64,000 bases of DNA from Streptomyces humidus (GTDB taxonomy: Bacteria > Actinomycetota > Actinomycetes > Streptomycetales > Streptomycetaceae), in assembly GCF_014649655.1 (NCBI RefSeq), contig NZ_BMTL01000001.1, positions 310,001 to 374,000 on the forward strand. The letters run 5' to 3'. The first letter of the stretch is position 1; the number at the start of each line of letters is the position of its first letter. Positions 36,964 through 44,959 of this stretch are shown here, in pieces. Made by a program: the position numbers and the translations under genes. The notes below the pieces were generated by a model, which worked only from the letters and a program-made list of their open reading frames with translations, did not search any database and was not told the origin of the DNA.

Positions 36964-37755
36964 TCAGCAGCCGGGGACCGAGCCCTTGCCGTGCTCCAGC
37001 GCGACCAGCGCCTTGACCGCGCCCTGAAGCGTGGTGACGGGGACCAGCCGCAGCCCCGCGGGCAGCTCGGACTTCGCGTCGGCGCACTCGTCCTTCGGCA
37101 CGAGGAACACGGTCGCGCCGTCCCGGCGGGCGGCCTGCGTCTTCAGCGCGACGCCGCCGACCGCGCCGACCTTGCCGTCCGCGTCGATCGTGCCGGTCCC
37201 GGCGATCGTGCGGCCGCCCGTGAGGTCGCCGCCGCTGCCGTCGCCGTCCAGCTTGTCGACGATGCCGAGCGAGAACAGCAGGCCGGCGCTGGGCCCGCCC
37301 ACGTCGGACAGCTTCAGCGTGACCTTGACGCCGTCGCGGCCGAGGTCCAGGTACTTCAGCGCGGCCTCGGTCGCCGCGTCCTGGGACTGCCGCATCTGCT
37401 CGGTGTTGTGCTGCTCGATCTCCTTGGTGCTCTGCCCGCTGGGGTACACGGAGTCACGCGGCATGATCGCCTGGTCGGTGCGGAACCAGCCGTCGATCAC
37501 GTCGGAGAGCCGGACGTCGGTGTCGGGGTTGGTCGCCTCGATCGTCGTCATCCGCAGCTGCCCGCTGGTGCGTCTGGTGGGCGCGCCGGAGATCGTGATC
37601 ACCTGGCTCCCCTTGTTCTCACCGAGGACGTTCGCCGTCATACCCGGCTGCGCCACCGAGAACGGCAGCGGCGCGAAGGCGGCCGTGGCGAGCAGCGCCG
37701 CGACGGGCAGCGCGCAGACGGCGAGGGCCTGGGGGCGTGTGAGGCGTGAGAGCAC
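36964..37755 (-). CDS. Membrane-anchored Lon-like (S16) serine protease
   Basis: 263 residues. A signal-anchor helix (about 8-30) precedes an extracytoplasmic region and a C-terminal Lon-type protease domain. GGPSAGLLFSLG holds the catalytic Ser156, and GAVGGVALKTQAA holds Lys205, so the Ser-Lys dyad is complete. Related YlbL-type proteins normally have a PDZ domain between anchor and protease and are about 350 residues long; here the roughly 110 residues between them show no clear PDZ motif. Convergent with the OpuC operon, 13 bases apart. Substrate unknown. Confidence 0.85.
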   Translation of the reverse strand: MLSRLTRPQALAVCALPVAALLATAAFAPLPFSVAQPGMTANVLGENKGSQVITISGAPTRRTSGQLRMTTIEATNPDTDVRLSDVIDGWFRTDQAIMPRDSVYPSGQSTKEIEQHNTEQMRQSQDAATEAALKYLDLGRDGVKVTLKLSDVGGPSAGLLFSLGIVDKLDGDGSGGDLTGGRTIAGTGTIDADGKVGAVGGVALKTQAARRDGATVFLVPKDECADAKSELPAGLRLVPVTTLQGAVKALVALEHGKGSVPGC

Positions 37756-37803
37756 GGAGTCAATCTAACGCGGCGGCGCCGCGCGCCCGTGGCCGCCCGC
37801 CGG

Positions 37804-38454
37804 TCAGCGCAGGGCCTCGGCCACTTCCCTGGCCGCGTCCACGACCCGGGGACCCACCCGCTCGGGCACCGCGTCGGCCAGCATCACCACGCCCACACTG
37901 CCCTCGACCCCGGTCACGCCCAGCAGCGGAGCGGCCGCCCCGCTCGCGCCGGCCTCCAGCTCCCCGTGCGTCAGCGTGTAGCCGGGCTCGTCCGCGGGAC
38001 GCGCCGCCCGCTGCCGTGCGGCGAGGATCGCGCGGCCGGCCGCCCCCCGGTCCAGCGGATGCCGGAACCCGGCCCGGTAGGCCACGTGGTAGTCCGTCCA
38101 GGACGGTTCGACGACGGCGACGGCGAGCGCCTCCGACCCGTCCACCAGCGTCAGATGCGCGGTCGCCCCTATGTCCTCGGCCAGCGAGCGCAGCGCGGGC
38201 AGCGCGGCCTCCCGCACCAGCGGATGCACCTGACGGCCGAGCCGCAGCACACCGAGGCCGACCCGGGCCCGGCCGCCCAGGTCGCGTCGGACCAGGGCGT
38301 GCTGCTCCAGAGTGGCGAGCAACCGGTACACCACGGTCCGGTTGACGCCGAGTTTGTTGGAAAGCTCGGTGACGGTCAGCCCGTGGTCGGTATCGGCCAG
38401 CAGCTTGAGTACCTTCAGCCCTCGATCGAGCGTCTGGGAGGTCTCCGCGGTCAC
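37804..38454 (-). CDS. IclR family transcriptional regulator
   Basis: 216 residues from GTG 38454, chosen because AAGGAG lies 8 bases upstream; an in-frame GTG three codons earlier overlaps that site. Winged HTH: QTLDRGLKVLKLLADTDHGLTVTELSNKLG and NRTVVYRLLATLEQHALVRR. The ligand-binding C-terminus is shorter than usual. IclR proteins usually control adjacent catabolic genes, but none is adjacent here, so its targets are elsewhere or it is autoregulated through the inverted repeat at 38504. Confidence 0.88.
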   Translation of the reverse strand: MTAETSQTLDRGLKVLKLLADTDHGLTVTELSNKLGVNRTVVYRLLATLEQHALVRRDLGGRARVGLGVLRLGRQVHPLVREAALPALRSLAEDIGATAHLTLVDGSEALAVAVVEPSWTDYHVAYRAGFRHPLDRGAAGRAILAARQRAARPADEPGYTLTHGELEAGASGAAAPLLGVTGVEGSVGVVMLADAVPERVGPRVVDAAREVAEALR

Positions 38455-38831
38455 GACGCCCACTCCTTAAGTGGTGAGGTCGGCGGTCTCCGTCGCGGCG
38501 GATGCGTCACCGAGTCCCGTCAGTGACGCGCCACAGAGGCCGCCGATCGGCAGACGGGTCCGGCGTGTCCGGGTCCGGTCGCTTCACGGCTGCGCTCCGC
38601 GGCGGCGCTGCCACGGGGCGTGTGCGTAGCGGGACAGTAGCGAAGCAGGTTCGCTGAGCGGAAGGCTCCGTCCAGAATCCGGTCAGTGACCGGTGTGCCC
38701 TTCCCGTATTTATCCGGATACGTACGGTGCACGGCTCCCGGCGCGAGCCCTGCCCTGGGGGCGGACCGAGCCCGCTCCGGGAAGACCGCGGGAGGCTCCG
38801 GGAGATCCGGGAGACGCCGGGAAGCGGGGTC
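38455..38831. other. Intergenic region upstream of the IclR gene
   Basis: 377 bases. Contains the inverted repeat at 38504-38529 and a perfect 10-base palindrome TATCCGGATA at 38711-38720 next to CGTACG. No gene seen. Confidence 0.5.
38504..38529. promoter_or_regulatory. Inverted repeat upstream of IclR gene, possible operator
   Basis: GCGTCAC (38504-38510), 12 bases, GTGACGC (38523-38529): perfect 7-base arms 50-75 bases before the regulator start. Position and symmetry fit an autoregulatory site; nothing in the sequence proves which protein binds. Confidence 0.5.
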
Positions 38832-40631
38832 TCACCGCATCCGGGTCGCCCACTCCTGCACCTTGGCGATGCGCTGCCGCAGCTGTCCCGCCGTCGCCTC
38901 CGCGCTGGGCGGTCCGCCGCACACACGGCGCAGTTCGGTGTGGATCACACCGTGCGGCTTGCCGCTCTGGTGGACGTACGCGCCGACCATCGTGTTGAGC
39001 TGCTTGCGCAGCTCCATCATCTCCTTGTGAGAGACGACCGGTCGCCGCTCGGCGGGCAGTTCGAGCAGGTCAGCCTCACTGTCGGGCTTCTTCCTGCTGT
39101 GCGCGATCTGCTTGGCCTGACGCTTCTGCAGCAGCAGCTGCACCTGGTCGGGTTCGAGCAGCCCCGGAATGCCCAGGTAGTCCTGCTCCTCCGCGCTCCC
39201 CGGGTGGGCCTGCATGCCGAACTCGGCCCCGTTGTACATCACCCGGTCGAAGACGGCCTCGGACTCCAGCGCCTCGAACGCGAACTGCTCCTGCTCGCCG
39301 GTGTCCTCGTCCTGCTCCTTGTTCGCCTCGTCCATCTCCTTCTCGGACTCGGCGTACGGGTCCTCCTCGCCCTCCTTCTTCGGCTTGTCGAGGGCGTGGT
39401 CGCGCTCGACCTCCATCTCGTTGGCGAAGGTGAGCAGGTCGGGCACGGTGGGGAGGAAGACGGAGGCGGTCTCGCCGCGCCTGCGGGACCGCACGAAGCG
39501 GCCGACGGCCTGGGCGAAGAAGAGCGGGGTGGAGATGGTGGTGGCGTACACCCCGACCGCGAGGCGTGGCACGTCGACGCCCTCGGACACCATTCGCACC
39601 GCCACCATCCACCGGTCGGTGCCACCGCTGAACTCGTCGATGCGGCGGGACGCGCCGGTGTCGTCGGACAGGACGACGGTGGCCTTCGAGCCGGTGATCT
39701 CCCGGATGAGCTTGGCGTAGGCGCGGGCGGAGTCCTGGTCGGAGGCGATGACGAGCGCGCCGGCGTCCGGGATGGCCTTCCTGACCTCGGTGAGCCGCTG
39801 GTCGGCGGCGCGCAGCACGCTGGGCATCCACTCGCCGCGCGGGTCGAGGGCCGTGCGCCAGGCCTGGCTGATCGCGTCCTTCGTCATCGGCTCGCCGAGG
39901 CGGGCGGCGATCTCGTCCCCGGCCTTCGTCCGCCAGCGCATGTTGCCGCTGTAGGAGAGGAAGATGACGGGCCGCACGACATGGTCGGCGAGCGCGGACC
40001 CGTACCCGTACGTGTAGTCCGCGGCGGACCGCCGGATCCCGTCGTTGCCCTCCTCGTACGTCACGAAGGGGATGGGGTTGGTGTCGGAGCGGAACGGCGT
40101 GCCGGTGAGCGCGAGGCGGCGGGTCGCGGGTTCGAAGGCCTCGAGACAGGCCTCGCCCCAGGACTTCGAGTCTCCGGCGTGGTGGATCTCGTCGAGGATG
40201 ACGAGGGTCTTGCGCTGCTCGCTCCGGTTGCGGTGCAGCATCGGCCGTACGCCGACGCCCGCATATGTCACGGCGACGCCGTGGTAGTCCTTGCTGAGCG
40301 GCCCGGCGCTGTACTCGGGGTCCAGCCGGATGCCTATCCGCGCGGCCGCCTCCGCCCACTGCTTCTTCAGGTGCTCGGTCGGCGCGACCACGGTCACCTG
40401 CTGCACGACGTGGTGGTGCAGCAGCCAGGAGGCGAGGGTCAGCGCGAAGGTCGTCTTGCCGGCGCCGGGGGTGGCGACGGCGAGGAAGTCGCGCGGCTGC
40501 TCCTGGAGGTACTTCTCCATCGCTCCCTGCTGCCAGGCGCGCAGCTTGCCGGCGGTGCCCCAGGGGGCGCGGCCGGGAAAGGCGGGCGACAGGTGGTGGG
40601 AGGAGGAGCTGGTGGCGGCGGTGATGGTCAC
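38832..40631 (-). CDS. DEAD/DEAH-box (SF2) helicase
   Basis: 599 residues from GTG 40631, with GGAG just upstream. SF2 motifs: I TPGAGKTT (K59), II DEIHH, III LTGTPFR, and a C-terminal helicase core with motifs around VRMVSEGVDVPRL and FFAQAVGRFVRSRRRGE. The following acidic region (EKEMDEANKEQDEDTGEQEQ) and a C-terminal helical part are lineage-specific. The similarity is to XPB/Rad25-type nucleic-acid translocases of unknown role in actinobacteria, conserved at this place in Streptomyces as far as I recall. Cytosolic. Confidence 0.9.
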   Translation of the reverse strand: MTITAATSSSSHHLSPAFPGRAPWGTAGKLRAWQQGAMEKYLQEQPRDFLAVATPGAGKTTFALTLASWLLHHHVVQQVTVVAPTEHLKKQWAEAAARIGIRLDPEYSAGPLSKDYHGVAVTYAGVGVRPMLHRNRSEQRKTLVILDEIHHAGDSKSWGEACLEAFEPATRRLALTGTPFRSDTNPIPFVTYEEGNDGIRRSAADYTYGYGSALADHVVRPVIFLSYSGNMRWRTKAGDEIAARLGEPMTKDAISQAWRTALDPRGEWMPSVLRAADQRLTEVRKAIPDAGALVIASDQDSARAYAKLIREITGSKATVVLSDDTGASRRIDEFSGGTDRWMVAVRMVSEGVDVPRLAVGVYATTISTPLFFAQAVGRFVRSRRRGETASVFLPTVPDLLTFANEMEVERDHALDKPKKEGEEDPYAESEKEMDEANKEQDEDTGEQEQFAFEALESEAVFDRVMYNGAEFGMQAHPGSAEEQDYLGIPGLLEPDQVQLLLQKRQAKQIAHSRKKPDSEADLLELPAERRPVVSHKEMMELRKQLNTMVGAYVHQSGKPHGVIHTELRRVCGGPPSAEATAGQLRQRIAKVQEWATRMR

Positions 40632-40701
40632 GGTCTCCGGGTTCGGGGTCGAATCAAGAGGGTCCGCGCGAAGCGCGTCGGAAGGGCGCAAGCGGATGTT
40701 C

Positions 40702-40750
40702 GGGCGGACAGTCGGACGGGCGGGCAGTCGGACGGGGCGGACAGTCGGAC
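40702..40750. repeat. 16-17-base tandem repeat upstream of the helicase gene
   Basis: Three units of GGGCGGACAGTCGGAC starting at 40702, 40718 and 40734 (the last one base longer), in the spacer upstream of the helicase start. Confidence 0.8.
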
Positions 40751-40887
40751 GGGCGCGGAGGTGTTCGGGCCGGCGGCGTCCCGGTGGACGAACGGCTCGG
40801 CTGCGGATGACAACCGGGCCACCCTACCGGCGGCCCGGCGGTGCCGACGCGCGAACGACGCGCGGTCGCCCGTGGTTGGGATCCAGG

Positions 40888-41121
40888 TCACAACGCCCGC
40901 AGCGGCCGGGCGACCGCGGGGACCGCGGACTCCGCGTCCGGCGTCACGCCGATGACCAGGCCGTACGCCGCGCCCTGGGCGCAGTCGGCGAGGCCGACGG
41001 GGGCGGCGGGCGGCGAGCGGCGAGCGGCGAGCGGCGAGCGGCGAGCGGCGAGCGGCGAGAGAACCGTGGCCGCCGCCGCGGGCCGCGCGGCCGCTCGCCG
41101 CCGTCGACGAGGGGTGGTCAA
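40888..41121 (-). CDS. Possible small gene or gene remnant, uncertain
   Basis: An open frame of 77 codons with a TTG start at 41121 and no good ribosome site. The last 35 residues (VGLADCAQGAAYGLVIGV, then a run to VARPLRAL) read like a real protein C-terminus: 34 of 34 codons examined there end in G or C and the residues are varied. The first 45 residues are Arg/Ala/Pro-rich and include a 7-base tandem repeat (41011-41059) whose length is not a multiple of three. It may be a small gene altered by repeat expansion, or a decayed gene. Directly downstream of the MFS gene on the same strand. Confidence 0.3.
   Translation of the reverse strand: MTTPRRRRRAAARPAAAATVLSPLAARRSPLAARRSPPAAPVGLADCAQGAAYGLVIGVTPDAESAVPAVARPLRAL
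41011..41059. repeat. 7-base tandem repeat, seven perfect units
   Basis: CGGCGAG repeated seven times without error from 41011 to 41059, preceded by a partial unit. The rest of the 581-base gap between the helicase and MFS genes also contains the 40702 repeat; apart from the weak small frame no gene is visible. Confidence 0.92.
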
Positions 41122-41212
41122 GGCGACGACGAACGCCCCGGCCTGCGGCCGGTGCTTCAGGAGGTCGGTTCTCCGGGGCCGGTGCGTACGCGCGGGCTCG
41201 GGGTGGCCGCGG

Positions 41213-42697
41213 TCATACAGCGGTGGCGTGCCGCGGGTCCCGGGAGTGCAGGCGGGTGGTCACCCAGGCTCCGACGAGCGCCACCGCGGCCATCGGCAGG
41301 AAGACGGCCGCGAAGGCGGCCGGATGCGAGCCGCCGTCGGCCGCGGCCACGGCCGCCGGCGCGTGCGCGACGCTCCCGCCGCCGAGCGCGGCGAAGGCGG
41401 CGCCGCCCATGGCCAGCAGCAGCACGTTGGACAGTCCGTCCGAGATCTGCAGGGCGGCGGAGTTGGCGCCCGCCTCCCGCGGGGCCGACAGCTTCAGCAG
41501 CAGCACGCTGGTGGAGGAGATGACGAGCCCCATCCCGAAGCACCCGAAGCCCCAGGCGACGGCCACCGTCCAGGCGGGCACGGCGGGCAGCAGCACGCTG
41601 GGCGCGGCGGCGATGGCGGCGGCCGCCAGCACCATCCCCAGCGCCATCAGCCGCTCGCGATACGGCTCCGCCCAGGGCCGCGACTGCAGCCACGACCCCA
41701 ACGCCCAGGTGCCGCCGCCGGCGGCGAGCGAGAACCCGGCCAGGGTCGGGCTCAGCCCCCGCTGCGTCACCAGCATCAGGGGCACGAAGGACTCGGCGGC
41801 GATGAAGGACCCGGCGGCCACGCCGCGCAGCAGCACGACGGAGGGCAGACCGCGGGCCGCCCGCCAGGTTCCGCGCGGCAGCAGCCCGCGCACGGCGGGC
41901 ACGAGCAGCGCGAGCCCCGCGGCGGCGGGCACGGCGGAGACCGGCCGCAGATCCTGGGCGGCGTACTGCAGGAGCCCCGCACCGAGGGAGATGGCGAGGG
42001 CGAGCCGGATCCGCCGCCGGTCGAAGGGCGGCACGGCCGTCCCCTCCACGGGTCCGCCCGCCCGCCGGCGAATCTGGGGCAGTGCCAGCGCGAGCGGTCC
42101 GACGACGAGGACGGGTATCCCCAGGAACACCCAACGCCACCCCAGCTGCTCGGTCACCGCGCCGGCGGCCAGGGGCCCGACCACGGACGGCACGACCCAG
42201 CAGGCGGCGAACGCGGCCATGATCGCGGGCCGCAGCCGCTCCGGATAGGCCCGTCCGACGACGACGTACAGCGCGACGATCACCAGACCGCCGCCGAGTC
42301 CCTGCACGGCCCGGCCGAGGATGAACACCCACATGACCTGGGCGCTTCCCGACAGCAGCAGCCCCGCCGCGAAGGCCCCGATCCCGCCCCCCAGCGCCCC
42401 GAGCGGCCCCCGCCGGTCCGACAGCTGTCCGGCGAACACCATCCCGAACAGGCTCGTCGTGAAGTACGCGGAGAACGCGAACGCGTACACCGACACCCCG
42501 TCGAGGTCCCGCGCCGCGACCGGCATCGCGGTCCCGACGGCGGTCGCCTCGAAGGCGATGAGCAGCACCACGGAGACGATCCCGACGGTGAGGGCCCGGT
42601 GGGCCCGCCCGAGGACGGTCCCGTCTTCGTCGTGCCTCGCGGCGTGGGACAGGACTTCGTCTGCGACATCGGCGTCGCGGGGTTCGAGGGCGGCCAT
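41213..42697 (-). CDS. MFS transporter (drug efflux type)
   Basis: 494 residues from ATG 42697. About 12-14 membrane helices. The loop 2-3 motif is GQLSDRRGPLGALGG, with an ILGRAVQGLGGG antiporter-type motif in helix 4-5 and WVVPSVVGPLAAGAV (motif C-like) in helix 5. This places it with proton-driven exporters (DHA2-like) rather than sugar importers. No regulator gene is adjacent. Substrate unknown. Confidence 0.88.
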   Translation of the reverse strand: MAALEPRDADVADEVLSHAARHDEDGTVLGRAHRALTVGIVSVVLLIAFEATAVGTAMPVAARDLDGVSVYAFAFSAYFTTSLFGMVFAGQLSDRRGPLGALGGGIGAFAAGLLLSGSAQVMWVFILGRAVQGLGGGLVIVALYVVVGRAYPERLRPAIMAAFAACWVVPSVVGPLAAGAVTEQLGWRWVFLGIPVLVVGPLALALPQIRRRAGGPVEGTAVPPFDRRRIRLALAISLGAGLLQYAAQDLRPVSAVPAAAGLALLVPAVRGLLPRGTWRAARGLPSVVLLRGVAAGSFIAAESFVPLMLVTQRGLSPTLAGFSLAAGGGTWALGSWLQSRPWAEPYRERLMALGMVLAAAAIAAAPSVLLPAVPAWTVAVAWGFGCFGMGLVISSTSVLLLKLSAPREAGANSAALQISDGLSNVLLLAMGGAAFAALGGGSVAHAPAAVAAADGGSHPAAFAAVFLPMAAVALVGAWVTTRLHSRDPRHATAV

Positions 42698-42919
42698 GGT
42701 CGCCAGCGTAAGGGGCAGGACCGACATCTGCCCCTGTCGGGGGACGGGTCCGCATACGGGACCTTGGTCCTACGACCACGTGCCCCCCGCCCGTTCCATG
42801 AACGGCGTATGGCAGTCCCGTTGCGGCCCCGGCGCAGCTCTTGAGCCCCTTCCCACCCGGCCCGTACGGTCGGCGTGCCAAGTTCGGACGGGGCGCTCTA
42901 CGAGAACCCCTCCCGACCC

Positions 42920-42994
42920 GGCCGTGTGCCCGAGTGGCTCAGGGACTCGCCTGCAACGCGAGTTACGCGGGTTCGATTCCCGCCACGGCCTCCA
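42920..42994 (+). tRNA. tRNA-Cys (anticodon GCA)
   Basis: Acceptor arms GGCCGTG (42920-42926) and CACGGCC (42984-42990) pair perfectly, followed by T-CCA (42991-42994), so CCA is encoded. The anticodon stem CTCGC/GCGAG holds the loop CTGCAAC, giving GCA. Short variable loop; T-arm GCGGG-TTCGATT-CCCGC. Confidence 0.95.
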
Positions 42995-43010
42995 GTCGCC
43001 CGGCCGGGCG

Positions 43011-43048
43011 GCACGCAAGGCAGCCCCCGGGGGGTCGTCCCTGCGTGC
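43011..43048 (+). terminator. Possible terminator after tRNA-Cys
   Basis: GCACGCA (43011-43017) pairs with TGCGTGC (43042-43048), with an inner CCCCC/GGGGG pairing. Imperfect but well placed 16 bases after the tRNA. Confidence 0.45.
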
Positions 43049-43231
43049 GTGCGCGGGCCGGGTGAGTGGTCGTCAGCCCGTTTAGCAGAGGCCGTCGGTC
43101 GTCGGCCGGAAGCCGGGTCACGGGACCGGCCACGGGACCGGACGGGCCCCTGTCGCGGTGACGGGCGTCCGGTGACGCGCGTGTCCCGTCGGTGGTGGGC
43201 GGTCCCGGCCGCCGGCCGGGCCGGTGCCGGG

Positions 43232-44530
43232 TCAGGAGTACAGCTCTGCGCCCGTCCCGTCGTCGAACACCCGGGGGCAGTCGGTCGGTTCGGCCGCGGC
43301 CAGGGTGCGGCACATCGAGTCGGCGAGCCGGCCGTAGGCCTCGGTCAGCGCGTGCACCGCTTCCAGGCCGCTCTCGCGGCGGATCAGCCAGAAGGTGAAG
43401 GCCAGGGTCGCGATGTCGGCGTTGAGCGGACGCAGGCCGCCGTCCGGTTCACTCCAGACCAACACCGCGCCCGTGGCGCCGTCCAGGACGAGGCCGGTGT
43501 CCGCCGACAGGCTGCCCAGCCGGATCAGCCGGTCGGCGCCGGCCGGGAACCACTGCCCGGTCAGGGCGCCGCCACGACCCTCCGCGCGGTACTCGGCGAG
43601 GGTCTGCAGGGGCATGTCCGTCTCCAGCGAGAACCGGACCGCCGACTCCGGCAGGCCCCGCTCGCGCAGGAAACGGCGGGTCGGGACGTGCGTGAGCGCC
43701 CGGGGGAAGTCGACGGCGTCGAAACGGACGACCTCGCCGGAGCCGAACTCCTCGTCCAGGAGACGGGCCGGGAGGTCCAGAGCGAGGCCGGACGCCGTGC
43801 AGGGGCCGGCCGCCAGAGCGAGCGGGCGGATCACCGCGGCCAGCTTCCGGAAGAGGCCGGACTCACCGGAACCGTCGCGCCCGCGGGATCCGTCGCTCGC
43901 GCCCTGCGCGCGCTCCGTGCCGGTCGCGCCCGCCTCGAACACCGCCAGCAGTCGCCGCGTCGCCTCGGCCACCGCCTTCGGGCCGAGCCGGCCGGCGTAG
44001 GAGGCGAACTGGCCGCGCAGGGCCGCCAGTTCGTCCACCGCCGTCGCGAAGCGGACCAGTTTCTCGAGGGAGGGCGCGAGCGGGCGGGCGTTCGTCAGGT
44101 CGGGGTGGTCGTGCAGGAAGTACGTCGTCGGGATCTCGCCCCTCGCCCCGTCGAGTCTCGCCCCGTCACCCCTGGCCCAGTCGGGCAGGACGGTCGAACG
44201 GCCCTCGGAGTGAACCGTGGTGTCGGCGACCGTGCGCAGGCCCTGGGCTCGAAGGCCCTGGACGCGCAGGCCCTGGGTGCGCAGACGGTCCGTGTGCGGC
44301 GCTCCGAACGTCAACCGGCCGCCGTCTCCCGGCAGTCCGGGCAGTCCGAGCGGCAGGCCAGGCAGGCCGGGCGGCAGGCCGGGCGGCAGGCCAGGCAGGC
44401 CGGGCGGCAGGCCTGGACCGGTCGGCCGGTGGTGCGTCGATCCATGCGTGGCGTACGGGTTCAGCTCGTCCTCGGTGAAGGTGATCGTCGGTCTGGTCGT
44501 CATGGCGGTGGTGGTCCTGGTCGTGCCCAT
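43232..44530 (-). CDS. SUKH-4-like immunity-type protein with low-complexity N-terminus
   Basis: 432 residues. The C-terminal half, from TRRFLRERGLPESAVRFSL through GALTGQWFPAGADRLIRLGS to ATGAVLVWSEPDGGLRPLN and the last helix, resembles SUKH-4 family immunity proteins, which neutralise secreted nucleic-acid deaminase toxins. The middle (SLEKLVRFATAVDELAALRG) is a helical region often linked to them. The first 110 residues are unusual, with Pro-Gly-Leu repeats (GLPPGLPGLPPGLP) and a QGLRxQGLR repeat. No toxin gene is adjacent; the nearest neighbour is tRNA-Cys. An ATG at 44503 is an alternative start. Assignment is by pattern only. Confidence 0.55.
   Translation of the reverse strand: MGTTRTTTAMTTRPTITFTEDELNPYATHGSTHHRPTGPGLPPGLPGLPPGLPPGLPGLPLGLPGLPGDGGRLTFGAPHTDRLRTQGLRVQGLRAQGLRTVADTTVHSEGRSTVLPDWARGDGARLDGARGEIPTTYFLHDHPDLTNARPLAPSLEKLVRFATAVDELAALRGQFASYAGRLGPKAVAEATRRLLAVFEAGATGTERAQGASDGSRGRDGSGESGLFRKLAAVIRPLALAAGPCTASGLALDLPARLLDEEFGSGEVVRFDAVDFPRALTHVPTRRFLRERGLPESAVRFSLETDMPLQTLAEYRAEGRGGALTGQWFPAGADRLIRLGSLSADTGLVLDGATGAVLVWSEPDGGLRPLNADIATLAFTFWLIRRESGLEAVHALTEAYGRLADSMCRTLAAAEPTDCPRVFDDGTGAELYS
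44241..44415 (-). repeat. Tandem repeats inside the SUKH-4-like gene
   Basis: Three 15-base units around 44241-44285 (GGCCCTGGGYKCGMAG type) encode QGLRx. From about 44330 to 44415, units based on GGCAGGCCGGGC encode Pro-Gly-Leu-Pro. Both arrays keep the reading frame. Confidence 0.75.
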
Positions 44531-44827
44531 CGGTCCCCCGTGCGGAAAGTTGCGTGCGCCGTCCCACTGCTCCGCAGCCTATGCGGACCCACTGACAACG
44601 GCTGTGACCAGCGACAGGCCGCCCCGGCCCGCCCGACACCGGTCCGCACTGACAGACGTCCGAGCAGGCCCCTGAGTTCCCCAGGTTCGTTCACGGCCCG
44701 TTCGCCGCTGGGTGAACGCACCACGGGGCGGAGTCCCGGGCCAAGTCCCGGGCGGGCTCTCAGGCGGGCGCTCGGCGGAGTCTCGACCGGGGAACCGGGG
44801 CTCTCGGCCGGGCTCTCGGCCGGGCTC
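44531..44827. other. Intergenic region with a short 12-base repeat
   Basis: 297 bases between two minus-strand genes. CTCTCGGCCGGG occurs at 44801 and 44813, with degenerate copies at about 44780 and 44825. No gene or convincing regulatory site is visible. Confidence 0.5.
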
Positions 44828-44959
44828 TCAGGTGAAGTAGACGCCGCCCAGCACCACGGCCACCGCCGCCACCACGAACAGCAGGATCCAGGCCAGCAGC
44901 TTGCCCACGCCCGGCGGGGGCTCGTAGCGCTGTCCGGGGTCCGGCTCCGGCTCGCTCAT
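44828..44959 (-). CDS. 43-residue membrane peptide of the molybdenum hydroxylase operon
   Basis: MSEPEPDPGQRYEPPPGVGK followed by one 20-residue membrane helix and ending VYFT. Its ATG overlaps the stop of the Mo-subunit gene (ATGA), so it is translationally coupled as the last gene of the operon. The proline-rich acidic N-terminus is probably cytosolic. It could anchor the enzyme to the membrane; that is inference. Codon use and coupling argue that it is a real gene. Confidence 0.72.
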   Translation of the reverse strand: MSEPEPDPGQRYEPPPGVGKLLAWILLFVVAAVAVVLGGVYFT

